This document shows positions 10,591 to 22,147 of a DNA stretch of 64,000 bases, piece by piece. The DNA lies in the NCBI RefSeq assembly GCF_014192575.1, contig NZ_JACHYC010000002.1, forward strand, positions 62,001 to 126,000, in the 5' to 3' direction. The stretch is from Variovorax sp. Sphag1AA (lineage in GTDB: Bacteria; Pseudomonadota; Gammaproteobacteria; Burkholderiales; Burkholderiaceae_C). A model generated the notes under the pieces. The model searched no databases. It saw only the letters and a list, made by a program, of their open reading frames with translations, and was not told where the DNA came from. How positions within the stretch are numbered: position 1 is the stretch's first letter; every line of letters begins with the position of its first letter. The position numbers and the translations under genes were made by a program.

Positions 10591-11634
10591 TCAAACGCCG
10601 CTGCGCTGCAGCGGACCCCGCTGCCTGAACTCGCCGGGCGTCAGCCCGCTCCAGGTGCGAAACGCCCGCGAAAAGCTCTTTTCGTTGCGAAAACCCACCG
10701 CCAGCGCGATCTGCTTGATCGGTCGTTCGGTGCGGCGGAGCTGATCGGCCGCCAATTCGTGGCGGACTTCGTCCTTCAGCGCCTGGAGCGACACACCCTC
10801 TTCCTGCAACTGCCGGTGCAGGGTGCGGCTTGAAAGGTTCAGCAGCAGCGCGATGGCTTCTGCGTTCCCGGCCTCGGGTCCGCGAGTGCGCAGCAGCTCG
10901 CGCACCCGCTTTCCAAGGAGCCGGTCGCGCCGGTACTGCAGCACCGTCAATGGCAGCGCACGCCGGAGCATCGTGCGAAGGGCGCGTTCGTCGCGAAGCA
11001 TCGGCATGGCGAGATAGCGTTCGTCGAAGCTGTAGCTGGTCTTGGCGGTGCCGAATTGCAGTTCGCCGCCGAACATCAGCGGGTAGGCGTCCCGATGCGG
11101 CGGCGGCTCGAACGAGAACGACGCCGCGCTCAGCGAAACCCGCGAATCGATGGCCCAACTGGCGTAGCCATGCAGGAACCGCAGGCTGGAGACGAGGCAG
11201 AACTCCCGGAATGCGCCCAGATCGCGGTGCTCGGTGATCGTCACCGTGGCAATGCCGCCCGCCACGGCCAGGTCGAGCGTGATGTCCTCCGTCAGCAGCC
11301 GGTGGTGCCGGCACCAGCGCTTGATCGCCACGCCCAGATCGGGGGATGCGTTCGACGCCCGGCACAGCATCCCGTAGGTGCCCCACGGCAGGCGGCGCGA
11401 AAACCAGCCGAGCGCCTCGTCGTCGAGCTCCTGCATCGCATGGCCGGACAGCGTCTCGAACTGCGCTGCCGTTACCCGGGCGTCGGGATTTTCGAGCTCA
11501 CGCGGCGGAATCTGTGCCCCTGAAAGCGCTGCGGAGGGGTCCATTCCGTAGCGCTCATACCCCCTGGCAATGGCTCTGACAAAGGCCATCGGGGTGGCGG
11601 CGCGGCTGGAACTGCGAAGCGGGGACGAGGTCAT
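10591..11634 (-). CDS. AraC-family regulator, probable controller of the liu operon
   Basis: Regulator of 347 residues. The N-terminal two thirds match the arabinose-binding-like domain of OruR-type AraC proteins (ARGYERYGMDPSAALSGAQI, then HRDLGAFREFCLVSSLRFLH). The C-terminal 100 residues are the double helix-turn-helix: LNLSSRTLHRQLQEEGVSLQ and PIKQIALAVGFRNEKSFSRA followed by F-WSGLTPGEFRQ. The ATG at 11634 is chosen; the frame runs on to 12012 inside the divergent liuA gene, so longer starts are not credible. It faces liuA across 125 bases that contain two TTGCAAC direct repeats, which suggests it controls leucine/isovalerate degradation. The inducer is unknown. Confidence 0.88.
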   Translation of the reverse strand: MTSSPLRSSSRAATPMAFVRAIARGYERYGMDPSAALSGAQIPPRELENPDARVTAAQFETLSGHAMQELDDEALGWFSRRLPWGTYGMLCRASNASPDLGVAIKRWCRHHRLLTEDITLDLAVAGGIATVTITEHRDLGAFREFCLVSSLRFLHGYASWAIDSRVSLSAASFSFEPPPHRDAYPLMFGGELQFGTAKTSYSFDERYLAMPMLRDERALRTMLRRALPLTVLQYRRDRLLGKRVRELLRTRGPEAGNAEAIALLLNLSSRTLHRQLQEEGVSLQALKDEVRHELAADQLRRTERPIKQIALAVGFRNEKSFSRAFRTWSGLTPGEFRQRGPLQRSGV

Positions 11635-11660
11635 TCGATGCGGCGCGATGGTGGCGTGAT

Positions 11661-11688
11661 TTGCAACCATTGTGGCGCCAATTGCAAC
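11661..11688. promoter_or_regulatory. Direct-repeat operator candidate between the AraC-type gene and liuA
   Basis: TTGCAAC occurs at 11661-11667 and again at 11682-11688, so the repeat spacing is 21 bases, two helical turns, as expected for an AraC-family protein contacting one face of DNA with two subdomains or two monomers. A palindrome TGGCGCCA lies between them at 11673-11680. Inference from position and spacing. Confidence 0.45.
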
Positions 11689-11759
11689 GGCACACGGCGT
11701 AAGCTGCGGCTTTCTGCGCGCGACTTTCCGTGCGCCGCCGACCAACAGGAGACAACCCC

Positions 11760-12932
11760 ATGCACGATCCCGGCCTGAACTTCGACCTGGGCGACACCAT
11801 CGATTCGCTGCGCGATGCCATCCAGCACTTCGCCGCCGAGGAAATCGCGCCGCGCGCGGCCGCCATCGACCGCGACAACCTGTTCCCGCACGACCTCTGG
11901 AAGAAGCTCGGCGACCTCGGCCTGCACGGCATGACGGTGAAGGAGGAATACGGCGGCACCGAGCTCGGCTACCTTGCACACATCGTGGCGATGGAAGAAG
12001 TCTCACGCGCATCGGCGTCGGTCGGTCTGTCGTACGGCGCGCATTCCAACCTGTGCGTGAACCAGATCCACCGCAACGGCAGCGAAGCGCAGAAGAAGAA
12101 GTACCTGCCCAAGCTGGTGAGCGGCGAACACGTCGGCGCGCTCGCGATGAGCGAACCCAACGCAGGCTCCGACGTGGTCAGCATGAAGCTGCGCGCCGAG
12201 AAGAAGGGCGACCGCTACGTGCTCAACGGCGGAAAGATGTGGATCACCAACGGCGGCGACGCCGACACGCTGGTCATCTACGCCAAGACCGAGCCCGAGA
12301 TGGGCGCGCGCGGCATGACCGCCTTCATCGTCGAGAAGGGCTTCAAAGGCTTCTCGGCCGGCACCAAGCTCGACAAGCTGGGCATGCGCGGATCGAACAC
12401 CTTCCCGCTCTTCTTCGACAACTGCGAGGTGCCGGAAGAAAACGTGCTGGGCGGCGAAGGCATGGGCGCGAAGGTGCTGATGAGTGGGCTCGACTTCGAA
12501 CGCGCGGTGCTCTCCGGCGGCCCGCTGGGCATCATGGCCGCGTGCATGGATTCGGTGCTGCCCTTCATCCACGAGCGCAAGCAGTTCGGCCAGAGCATCG
12601 GCGAGTTCCAGCTGATGCAGGGCAAGGTCGCCGACATGTATTCGACGTGGCAAGCCACGCGCGCCTATGTCTACGCAGTGGGCAAGGCCTGCGACCGCAA
12701 TGACCACGCGCGCACCTTCCGCAAGGATGCTGCCGGCGCGATCCTCTACTCGGCCGAGAAGGCCACGTGGATGGCCGGCGAGGCGATCCAGGCGCTCGGC
12801 GGGGTGGGCTATACGAAGGAATTCCCGGTCGAACGTCTGTGGCGCGATGCCAAGCTCTACGAGATCGGCGCCGGCACGAGCGAAATCCGTCGCATGCTGA
12901 TCGGCCGCGAGCTCTTCTCCGAAACGGCCTGA
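11760..12932 (+). CDS. liuA: Isovaleryl-CoA dehydrogenase
   Basis: First committed enzyme of leucine breakdown: isovaleryl-CoA to 3-methylcrotonyl-CoA, electrons to ETF. It has 390 residues. What separates it from other acyl-CoA dehydrogenases is the place of the base: Glu247 in [17 protein letters not shown] corresponds to Glu254 of the human enzyme, while the C-terminal site where other members carry Glu reads [12 protein letters not shown], with Gly there. The FAD motif is [17 protein letters not shown]. The ATG at 11760 follows AGGAGA at 11747-11752. It heads an operon that includes both carboxylase subunits, methylglutaconyl-CoA hydratase and HMG-CoA lyase, which fixes the assignment. 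Confidence 0.96.
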   Translation: MHDPGLNFDLGDTIDSLRDAIQHFAAEEIAPRAAAIDRDNLFPHDLWKKLGDLGLHGMTVKEEYGGTELGYLAHIVAMEEVSRASASVGLSYGAHSNLCVNQIHRNGSEAQKKKYLPKLVSGEHVGALAMSEPNAGSDVVSMKLRAEKKGDRYVLNGGKMWITNGGDADTLVIYAKTEPEMGARGMTAFIVEKGFKGFSAGTKLDKLGMRGSNTFPLFFDNCEVPEENVLGGEGMGAKVLMSGLDFERAVLSGGPLGIMAACMDSVLPFIHERKQFGQSIGEFQLMQGKVADMYSTWQATRAYVYAVGKACDRNDHARTFRKDAAGAILYSAEKATWMAGEAIQALGGVGYTKEFPVERLWRDAKLYEIGAGTSEIRRMLIGRELFSETA

Positions 12933-12942
12933 AGGAGGCGCG

Positions 12943-14642
<1,700 letters not shown>

Positions 14643-14646
<4 letters not shown>

Positions 14647-16247
14647 AGCTGGAGACCAAACTCAACGCCCGTTCGGCCGAATTCCAGGCCAACGCCACCG
14701 CGATGCGCGCACTGGTCGACGACCTGCGCGAGCAGTTCGCGAAGGTCGAGGCTGGCGGCGGCGAAGCCGCACGCAGCAAGCACACCTCGCGCGGCAAGCT
14801 GTTGCCGCGTGACCGTGTCGCGCAACTGCTCGACCCCGGCACGCCCTTCCTGGAAATCTCGCCGCTTGCCGCGCACGCGATGTATCACGGCGCGGCACCG
14901 GGCGCGGGCCTGATCGCCGGCATCGGCCGCGTGAGCGGCGTGGATTGCATGATCGTGTGCAACGACGCGACGGTGAAGGGCGGCACCTACTACCCGATGA
15001 CCGTCAAGAAGCACCTGCGCGCGCAAGAGATCGCCGAGCAGAACCGCCTGCCCTGCATCTACCTCGTCGATTCGGGCGGCGCCAACCTGCCGAACCAGGA
15101 CGAGGTGTTCCCGGATCGCGAGCACTTCGGCCGCATCTTCTACAACCAGGCCAACATGAGCGCACAGGGCATCTCGCAGATCGCGGTGGTGATGGGCTCG
15201 TGCACGGCCGGTGGCGCGTATGTGCCGGCGATGAGCGACGAAAGCATCATCGTGAAGAACCAGGGCACCATCTTCCTTGGCGGCCCTCCATTGGTGAAGG
15301 CCGCGACCGGTGAAGTGGTGACGGCCGAAGACCTGGGCGGTGGCGACGTGCACACGCGGCTTTCGGGCGTGGCCGATCACCTCGCGCAGAACGACCTGCA
15401 TGCGCTGGCGCTGGCGCGCACGGCGGTTGCCAACCTCAACGCACGTGCGCCGAAGAGCGATGCATCCACCGCGCCGCGCGCACCGGAATACGCTGCCGAC
15501 GAGCTCTATGGCGTGATTCCCGTCGATACGCGCAAGCCTTTCGATGTGCGCGAGATCATTGCGCGCATCGTCGACGGCAGCGAGTTCCACGAATTCAAGG
15601 CGCGCTTCGGCAACACGCTGGTGTGCGGCTTCGCCGAGATCGAAGGCATGCCGGTGGGCATCGTCGCCAACAACGGCATCTTGTTTTCCGAATCGGCGCA
15701 GAAGGGCGCGCACTTCATCGAGCTGTGCTGCCAGCGCAAGATTCCGCTGGTGTTCCTGCAGAACATCACCGGCTTCATGGTGGGCCGCAAGTACGAGAAC
15801 GAAGGCATCGCGCGCCACGGCGCCAAGATGGTGACGGCAGTGGCGACCGCCAACGTACCCAAGTTCACCATCATCATCGGCGGCAGCTTCGGTGCGGGCA
15901 ACTACGGCATGTGCGGCCGCGCCTACTCGCCGCGCTTCCTGTGGATGTGGCCGAACGCACGCATCAGCGTGATGGGCGGCGAGCAGGCCGCGAGCGTGCT
16001 TGCTACCGTCAAGCGCGACGGCATCGAAGCCAAGGGCGGCGCCTGGAGCGCGGACGAAGAAGAAGCCTTCAAGGCGCCGATCCGCCAGCAGTACGAAGTG
16101 CAGGGCCATCCCTACTACGCCACCGCGCGCCTGTGGGACGACGGCATCATCGATCCGGCCGATACACGACGCGTGCTGGCGCTGGGGCTGGCCGCTGCGC
16201 GCAACGCGCCGATTCCGGAGCCGAAATTCGGCGTCTTCCGTATGTAG
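14643..16247 (+). CDS. liuB: Methylcrotonoyl-CoA carboxylase, carboxyltransferase (beta) subunit
   Basis: Transfers the carboxyl group from biotin to 3-methylcrotonyl-CoA, giving 3-methylglutaconyl-CoA. At 534 residues it has the usual length. Typical stretches are [60 protein letters not shown], and the C-terminal acyl-CoA half with [40 protein letters not shown] and [11 protein letters not shown]. The start ATG overlaps the ligase stop by 4 bases. It works with the biotin-bearing liuD product encoded 2 kb downstream, the two subunits being separated by three genes. Confidence 0.97.
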
Positions 16248-16269
16248 GGCAACCAAGGGAGGTATCGCA

Positions 16270-16785
16270 ATGACATTGCCGAACTACTTTGCAAGTCTCG
16301 CGCGTTATCACGTCTGGGCCACGCACAAGCTGATCGACACGAATCTGCGCGGGCTCTCGGATGAGGACTGGCACCGCGACTGCGGACTCTTCTTCCGCTC
16401 GGTGCATCGCACGGTGAATCATCTCGTGCTGACCGACAACATCTGGTACTCGCGCTTCGCCGAAGGGCACTCGTTGCGCATGCCGCTGGATACCGAACTG
16501 CACCAGGACCGCGCGGAAGTCTGCAAGGCACTCGGCGAGGCGGTGACGCGCTGGAGCCCGTGGCTCGCGACGCTCGCGCCCGACCGCTTCGACGGCGAGC
16601 TGGTCTATGTGCGCAACAACGGCGAGCAGGTGCGGATTCCCTTCGCGCCGGCGCTCGGCCATGTCTTCAACCACGCGACCCATCACCGAGGCCAGCTGAC
16701 AGCGGCGCTGACGTCGATGGTTCATCCCGGACCCGAACTCGACTGGGTCTACCTGCTGCAGCAAGAGGCACGTTCTTCACTATGA
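16270..16785 (+). CDS. DinB-family protein
   Basis: Protein of 171 residues of the DinB/YfiT four-helix type, which uses three His to hold a metal. The candidates are the His in FFRSVHRTVNHLVLTDNIWY and the pair in VFNHATHHRGQLTAALTSM, the family's standard C-terminal signature. Members include thiol transferases for mycothiol, bacillithiol or glutathione as well as many uncharacterised proteins; no specific reaction can be assigned. GGGAGG precedes the ATG at 16270. It is embedded in the liu operon, with its stop overlapping the liuC start by 4 bases (ATGA), so expression is coupled to leucine degradation. Confidence 0.9.
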   Translation: MTLPNYFASLARYHVWATHKLIDTNLRGLSDEDWHRDCGLFFRSVHRTVNHLVLTDNIWYSRFAEGHSLRMPLDTELHQDRAEVCKALGEAVTRWSPWLATLAPDRFDGELVYVRNNGEQVRIPFAPALGHVFNHATHHRGQLTAALTSMVHPGPELDWVYLLQQEARSSL

Positions 16786-17573
16786 GCACATCGTTCACCA
16801 CACTCGAACTGTCGATCGAAGGCGCGGTCGCGCGCATCTGGCTCAACCGGCCCGAGTTGCGCAATGCGTTTGACGACGTGGTCATTCGCGAACTCGGAGA
16901 TGCGTTCTCGCAAGCGATTGCGGCGACCGAAGTGCGGGCCATCGTTCTCGGCGCGAACGGTCCTGCCTTCTGCGCCGGCGCGAACCTGAACTGGATGCGC
17001 CGCGCCGCGGACTTCACGCATGAAGAGAACCTCGCGGACGCCGGCAACCTCGCCGAGATGTTGCGCGCGATCCACGAAAGCCCGAAGCCGGTGATCGCGC
17101 GTGTGCAGGGCGATGTGTATGCGGGTGGCATGGGGCTCGTGGCGGCCTGCGACATCGCCGTCAGCGTGGACACGGCCTGGTACTGCCTGAGCGAAGTGAA
17201 GATCGGCCTCATCCCAGCCACCATCAGCCCCTACGTGCTGCGGGCGATGGGCACGCGCGCGGCGCAGCGGTACTTCCTGACGGCGGAACGCTTCACCGCG
17301 ACGGAGGCGCATCGCATCGGCTTCGTGCACGAAGTCGTCGCCGCCGATGCGCTCGATGCCAAGGTGGCCGAGATCGTGAAGACGCTGACCAGCGCGAGCC
17401 CGGCTGCGGTGCGTGCCTGCAAGACGCTGATCGCGGACGTGGCCGGCCAGGACATCGACGATGCACTGATCGAAAAGACGGTGCAGGGCATTGCCGACAT
17501 CCGCGCGAGCGAAGAAGGGCGCGAAGGCGTTCGGTCCTTCCTCGAAAAGCGCAAGCCGAACTGGCTCGGATGA
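16782..17573 (+). CDS. liuC: Methylglutaconyl-CoA hydratase (enoyl-CoA hydratase family)
   Basis: Crotonase-family protein of 263 residues, expected to hydrate 3-methylglutaconyl-CoA to HMG-CoA. Family stretches are the oxyanion loop around GPAFCAGANLNWMRRAADF, the second Gly-rich turn VYAGGMGLVAACDIAVS, and the acid/base region SEVKIGLIPATISPYVLRAM. The LNWMRR segment and the neighbourhood between the two carboxylase subunits point to LiuC rather than a generic enoyl-CoA hydratase. The upstream open frame within the DinB gene is ignored; the ATG at 16782 starts in the overlap with that gene's stop. Confidence 0.93.
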   Translation: MSTSFTTLELSIEGAVARIWLNRPELRNAFDDVVIRELGDAFSQAIAATEVRAIVLGANGPAFCAGANLNWMRRAADFTHEENLADAGNLAEMLRAIHESPKPVIARVQGDVYAGGMGLVAACDIAVSVDTAWYCLSEVKIGLIPATISPYVLRAMGTRAAQRYFLTAERFTATEAHRIGFVHEVVAADALDAKVAEIVKTLTSASPAAVRACKTLIADVAGQDIDDALIEKTVQGIADIRASEEGREGVRSFLEKRKPNWLG

Positions 17574-17588
17574 AGCACCGGACGGACC

Positions 17589-18260
17589 ATGGACTCGCTG
17601 GACATGCCTCAACTGCTGGCGCTCGCGGCCGCGTTGGGCTGGGCGAGCGGGGTGCGGCTGTACCTCGTGGTGCTGCTCACGGGCCTTGCGGGCTATCTCG
17701 GCTGGATCCAGCTGCCGGGCGGCCTCCAGTTGCTCGCGCATCCGGTGGTGCTGATCGCCAGCGGCTTCATGGTGTTCGTCGAGTTCTTCGCCGACAAGAT
17801 TCCTGGCCTCGATTCGCTCTGGGACATGGTTCATACCGTGATCCGCATCCCCGCCGGAGCCGCTCTGGCAGCGGGCGTGTTCGGTGCCGACCATACGGTG
17901 ATGGCGCTCGTCGCGGCACTGCTGGGCGGCAGCTTCGCGGCGACTGCGCATGCAGCCAAGGCCACGACGCGCGCGGCGATCAACACGTCGCCCGAACCGT
18001 TCAGCAACGTCGGCGCTTCGCTGGTCGAAGACAGCGTGGTGCCGACCAGCCTGTGGCTCGCGGTTGCGCATCCGCTGGTGTTCGGCGTTCTCTTCATCGC
18101 CGTGCTCGTGTTCAGCGTGTGGCTGATCCGGAAGAGCTGGCGCTTTCTCAAATCACTCTTCGGCCGCGTGGCCCGCATCTTCAGCGGGCGACCCGATCCC
18201 GGCGTGACGCCGGCTTTCCAGCTCAAGAAGAATTCCCCTGGAGACTCATCGAATGTTTAA
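17589..18260 (+). CDS. DUF4126 membrane protein
   Basis: Integral membrane protein of 223 residues with about four to five predicted segments, including LAAALGWASGVRLYLVVLLT, the HPVVLIASGFMVFVEFFADK motif typical of DUF4126, ALVAALLGGSFAATAHAAKA, and a late PLVFGVLFIAVLVFSVWLI. The C-terminus is basic and cytoplasmic in this view. Function is unknown. It lies 15 bases after liuC and its last codons overlap the liuD start by 8 bases, so it is built into the leucine operon; a role with substrate or product movement is possible but only inferred. Confidence 0.87.
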   Translation: MDSLDMPQLLALAAALGWASGVRLYLVVLLTGLAGYLGWIQLPGGLQLLAHPVVLIASGFMVFVEFFADKIPGLDSLWDMVHTVIRIPAGAALAAGVFGADHTVMALVAALLGGSFAATAHAAKATTRAAINTSPEPFSNVGASLVEDSVVPTSLWLAVAHPLVFGVLFIAVLVFSVWLIRKSWRFLKSLFGRVARIFSGRPDPGVTPAFQLKKNSPGDSSNV

Positions 18261-20247
18261 GAAGATCCTGATCGCCAACCGTGGCGAGATCGCCTGCCGC
18301 GTGGCCGCAACCGCACGTCGCATGGCAGTGCGCACCGTCGCGGTGTATTCGGACGCCGACGCGCATGCCAACCATGTGCGCGCCTGCGACGAGTCGGTCC
18401 ACCTCGGCGGCAGCGCACCGAAGGAAAGCTACCTGCGCTGGGAAAAGATCCTCGAAGCCGCGAAAGCGACGGGCGCGGAAGCGGTGCATCCCGGTTACGG
18501 CTTCCTGAGCGAGAACGAAGAGTTCGCGCAGGCCTGTGCCGATGCCGGCCTGGTCTTCATCGGTCCACCGCCTTCGGCGATCAAGGCGATGGGGCTCAAG
18601 GCCGAATCCAAGCAGCTGATGGAGAAGGCCGACGTGCCGCTCGTGCCCGGCTACCACGGTGCCGACCAGAACCCCGAACTGCTGCAACGTGAAGCCGACC
18701 GCATCGGCTACCCGGTGCTCATCAAGGCCAGCGCGGGTGGCGGCGGCAAGGGCATGCGCATCGTCGAGAAGAAAGGCGACTTCGCCGCCGCGCTCGCCTC
18801 CTGCCAGCGCGAGGCGATCAACAGCTTCGGCGATGACGCGGTGCTGATCGAAAAGTACGTGCAGCGCCCCCGCCACATCGAGATCCAGGTCTTCGGCGAC
18901 ACGCACGGCAACTATGTCTACCTGTTCGAGCGTGATTGCTCGGTGCAGCGCCGCCATCAGAAGGTGCTGGAAGAGGCCCCCGCGCCCGGCATGACCGAGG
19001 CGATGCGCAAGCAGATGGGCGAAGCCGCCGTGGCCGCAGCACGCGCGGTCAACTATGTCGGTGCGGGCACGGTGGAATTCATCGTCGAGCAGCGCGACGA
19101 CGGCAGCATGAACTTCTTCTTCATGGAGATGAACACGCGGCTGCAGGTGGAGCACCCGGTCACGGAGGCCATCACTGGCCTCGACCTCGTCGAATGGCAG
19201 TTGCGAGTGGCCTCGGGCGAGCCGCTGCCGCTCAAGCAGGAGCAGCTCCAGATCCACGGCCATGCGATCGAAGCGCGCATCTGCGCGGAGAACCCGGACA
19301 ACAACTTCCTGCCCGCCACCGGCACGCTGCACGTCTACCGCAAGCCGCAGGCCACTGCGTTCCAGCGCAGTCGCGTGCGCATCGACGACGGCGTGCGCGA
19401 GGGCGGCGTGATTTCGCCTTTCTACGACTCGATGATCGCCAAGCTGATCGTGCACGGTGCGACGCGTGAAGAGGCGCTCGCGCGTCTCGACCAGGCGCTG
19501 GCGCAGACGCACATCGTGGGGGTGGCGACCAATGTGCAGTTCCTGCGAGGCATCCTGCGCACCGAATCGTTCTCGAAGGCGAAGCTCGACACCGCGCTGA
19601 TCGAGCGTGAGCGCGCGGTGCTCTTCGACCAGGAGCCGCTGGGCCTGCCGCTCGCGGCCGCCGCATCGATCGCGAACACGCTGCTTGCCGAAAAGGCGAC
19701 CACCAGCGCCGACCCCTTCAGTCGCCGCGATGGCTGGCAGTCGCACGGCATCGCCACGCGCCCCTTCGAATTCGAGTTCCGCGGCGAGACGAAGGCAGCC
19801 GAGCTGCGCTACCTGCACGACGGCGCACTCGCACTCAGCGTGGGCGATGTTGCCGGTCCCTTGGAGATCGGCAGCTTCCCGACCGGTGAGCTCGAACTGA
19901 TGTTCAACGGCCGCCGCCACACGCTCAACGTCTACGAGGACCAGTCGACAGCCCACGTCTTCACCGCCGATGGCGCGACGAAGATCACTGCCGTCGATCG
20001 CCTCGCGCATGCCGGCGACACGCATGCCGAAGGCGGCCGCCTCACCGCGCCAATGCCGGGCAAGGTGGTGTCCTTCGCGGTCAAGGCGGGCGACAAGGTC
20101 AGCCGTGGCCAGCCGCTCGCGGTGATGGAGGCGATGAAGATGGAACACACCATCGCCGCGCCTGCGGACGGCACGGTCGAGGAGCTGCTCTTCGCGCCGG
20201 GCGATCAGGTCACCGAGGGTGCGGAGCTGCTCAGGATCGCCGCTTGA
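18253..20247 (+). CDS. liuD: Methylcrotonoyl-CoA carboxylase, biotin (alpha) subunit
   Basis: Carboxylates its own biotin using ATP and bicarbonate, then hands the carboxyl group to LiuB. In the 664 residues the biotin carboxylase ATP-grasp domain comes first (MFKKILIANRGEIACRVAAT, the Gly-rich loop KASAGGGGKGMRIV, HIEIQVFGD, EMNTRLQVEHPVTE), then a linker domain, then the biotinyl domain with Lys629 in EAMKMEH. The C-terminal hinge region before it reads LTAPMPGKVVSFAVKAGDKV. The ATG at 18253 lies inside the end of the DUF4126 gene, 8 bases overlapping. GGAGA upstream supports the start. Confidence 0.97.
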   Translation: MFKKILIANRGEIACRVAATARRMAVRTVAVYSDADAHANHVRACDESVHLGGSAPKESYLRWEKILEAAKATGAEAVHPGYGFLSENEEFAQACADAGLVFIGPPPSAIKAMGLKAESKQLMEKADVPLVPGYHGADQNPELLQREADRIGYPVLIKASAGGGGKGMRIVEKKGDFAAALASCQREAINSFGDDAVLIEKYVQRPRHIEIQVFGDTHGNYVYLFERDCSVQRRHQKVLEEAPAPGMTEAMRKQMGEAAVAAARAVNYVGAGTVEFIVEQRDDGSMNFFFMEMNTRLQVEHPVTEAITGLDLVEWQLRVASGEPLPLKQEQLQIHGHAIEARICAENPDNNFLPATGTLHVYRKPQATAFQRSRVRIDDGVREGGVISPFYDSMIAKLIVHGATREEALARLDQALAQTHIVGVATNVQFLRGILRTESFSKAKLDTALIERERAVLFDQEPLGLPLAAAASIANTLLAEKATTSADPFSRRDGWQSHGIATRPFEFEFRGETKAAELRYLHDGALALSVGDVAGPLEIGSFPTGELELMFNGRRHTLNVYEDQSTAHVFTADGATKITAVDRLAHAGDTHAEGGRLTAPMPGKVVSFAVKAGDKVSRGQPLAVMEAMKMEHTIAAPADGTVEELLFAPGDQVTEGAELLRIAA

Positions 20248-20260
20248 TTAAGCTCGGGGG

Positions 20261-21202
20261 ATGACTTCCCGCATGCGAATCATCGTCAGCCTGACCGACC
20301 TCCGCCCTGATGCCTGGGTTTCCGGCCTCCAGGCGGCCTTCCCCGAAGCCGAAGTGGAGCCGTGGCAACCCGGTGCCGCACCGGCCGACCACGCAGTCGT
20401 CTGGGCGCCGCCGCAGCAGATGCTGGACGAGCAGCCGAAGCTGCAAGGCCTCTTCAACATCGGTGCGGGCGTCGACGCGCTGTTCAAGCTCAAGGTGCCG
20501 GCGCAGACCCGCATCGTTCGGCTCGACGATGCCGGCATGGCGGTGCAGATGGCCGAGTACGTCTGCCACTACCTGATCCGCCACTTCCGCGAGTTCGATG
20601 CCTACGAGGCCGAATCGCGCGCGGGACGCTGGAGCTTCCGCAAGCCGCGCGAGCGCGAGGATTTCCCGGTCGGGATCATGGGGCTCGGCGTGCTGGGCGA
20701 GCGGGTCGCGAAGGCGGTCCGGCATTTCGAATTCCCAGTCAACGGCTGGAGCCGTTCGGTGAAGGACCTGCCCGACGTGCGCTGCTTTGCCGGCGGGAAG
20801 GAATTCGATGCCTTCCTCGGCGCGAGCCGTGTGCTGGTCAATCTCCTGCCGCTCACGCCCGACACGCGCGGCATCATGAACCGCGAGACGCTCTCGAAGC
20901 TCCACGGCGGCAAGCCGGGCGGCTATGTCATCAATGTTGCGCGCGGCGCGCATCTCGTCGAGGCCGACCTGATCCCGCTGCTGGACAGCGACCACCTCGC
21001 GGGCGCGACGCTCGATGTGTTCGAGGTCGAGCCCCTGCCGGCTGAACATCCGTTCTGGCGGCACCCGAAGATCAACGTCACACCACACGGCTCTGCGCGC
21101 ACGATGCGCGAAGCGTCGATTGCGCAGATCGCCGGCAAGATCCGGGCAATGGCGCGCGGAGAGCCCATTGCCGGCGTGGTCGACACCAAACGCGGATACT
21201 GA
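20261..21202 (+). CDS. Glyoxylate/hydroxypyruvate reductase A-like dehydrogenase
   Basis: D-2-hydroxyacid dehydrogenase of 313 residues resembling GhrA, which reduces glyoxylate and hydroxypyruvate with NADPH. The NAD(P) fold is GIMGLGVLGERVAKAVRHF; the catalytic set is the Arg in NVARGAHLVE, the Glu in FEVEPLPAEHPFW and the His in NVTPHGSA. The start is not settled: ATG at 20261 or ATG at 20273, the second having GGGGG at 20256-20260 as a possible ribosome site. It sits 13 bases after liuD and 21 bases before the HMG-CoA lyase gene. It has no known step in leucine breakdown, so its place in the operon is unexplained. Confidence 0.9.
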   Translation: MTSRMRIIVSLTDLRPDAWVSGLQAAFPEAEVEPWQPGAAPADHAVVWAPPQQMLDEQPKLQGLFNIGAGVDALFKLKVPAQTRIVRLDDAGMAVQMAEYVCHYLIRHFREFDAYEAESRAGRWSFRKPREREDFPVGIMGLGVLGERVAKAVRHFEFPVNGWSRSVKDLPDVRCFAGGKEFDAFLGASRVLVNLLPLTPDTRGIMNRETLSKLHGGKPGGYVINVARGAHLVEADLIPLLDSDHLAGATLDVFEVEPLPAEHPFWRHPKINVTPHGSARTMREASIAQIAGKIRAMARGEPIAGVVDTKRGY

Positions 21203-21223
21203 TCCGCTCCCGGAGAACTCCCC

Positions 21224-22144
21224 ATGAAACTCCCCAGCAAGGTCAAGCTCATCGACGTCGGCCCGCGCGATGGTCTCCAGAACGAGAAGCAACCGGTGCC
21301 CGCCGACGTCAAGATCGGCCTCGTGCATCGCCTGCAGGACGCGGGCGTCCACGAGATCGAGGTGACCAGCTTCGTCTCTCCCAAGTGGGTTCCGCAGATG
21401 GCGGACAACGCCGAGGTGATGCACGGCATCCAACGCAAGCCCGGCGTGCGCTATTCGGTGCTCACGCCCAACATGAAGGGCTTCGAGGCCGCGATTGCCG
21501 CACCGCGCGAGGAATGGCCCGACGAGATCGTGGTGTTCGGTGCTGCGAGCGAAGCCTTCAGCCAGAAGAACATCAACTGCTCGATCGCCGAAAGCATCGA
21601 GCGTTTCGCGCCTGTCGTCGAAGCCGCGCGTGCCAAGGGCATCCAGGTGCGCGGCGCCATGAGCTGCACCGTGGGCTGCCCCTACGAGGGCGACATCGCA
21701 CCCGAGAAAGTGGCCTACCTCGCCAGGCTGATGAAGGGCATCGGCGTGCAGCGCGTGGATGTGGCCGACACGATCGGCGTGGGCACGCCGCGCAAGGTGC
21801 GGCTCGCCATCGAGGCCACGCTCGCGCAGTTCGGCGTCGACGAAATCTCGGGCCACTTCCATGACACCTACGGCCAGGCGCTCGCCAATACGCTGGCCGC
21901 GCTGGAAGTGGGCGTGTGGAACTTCCAGTCGTCGGTAGCGGGCCTGGGCGGCTGTCCCTACGCGAAGGGCGCGACGGGCAATGTCGCGACCGAGGACGTC
22001 GTCTACATGCTGCAGGGCATGGGCATCGATACCGGGATCGATCTGGACAAGCTGATCGATGCCGGCGTCTACATCAGCGAAGCCCTCGGCCGCGAACCGA
22101 ATTCGCGTGCTTCCAAGGCGATCCGCACGAAGAGGGCTGGTTGA
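21224..22144 (+). CDS. mvaB: Hydroxymethylglutaryl-CoA lyase
   Basis: Splits HMG-CoA to acetyl-CoA and acetoacetate, the last step of the leucine pathway (also called LiuE). It has 306 residues. The start of the TIM barrel, KLIDVGPRDGLQNEKQPV, carries the catalytic Arg-Asp pair; FVSPKWVPQMADN follows; metal-binding His are in GHFHDTYGQALAN; and the active-site Cys lies in SVAGLGGCPYAKGATGN. GGAGA precedes the ATG with good spacing. The YbaK-type gene begins 3 bases after the stop. Confidence 0.96.
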   Translation: MKLPSKVKLIDVGPRDGLQNEKQPVPADVKIGLVHRLQDAGVHEIEVTSFVSPKWVPQMADNAEVMHGIQRKPGVRYSVLTPNMKGFEAAIAAPREEWPDEIVVFGAASEAFSQKNINCSIAESIERFAPVVEAARAKGIQVRGAMSCTVGCPYEGDIAPEKVAYLARLMKGIGVQRVDVADTIGVGTPRKVRLAIEATLAQFGVDEISGHFHDTYGQALANTLAALEVGVWNFQSSVAGLGGCPYAKGATGNVATEDVVYMLQGMGIDTGIDLDKLIDAGVYISEALGREPNSRASKAIRTKRAG

Positions 22145-22147
22145 GCC

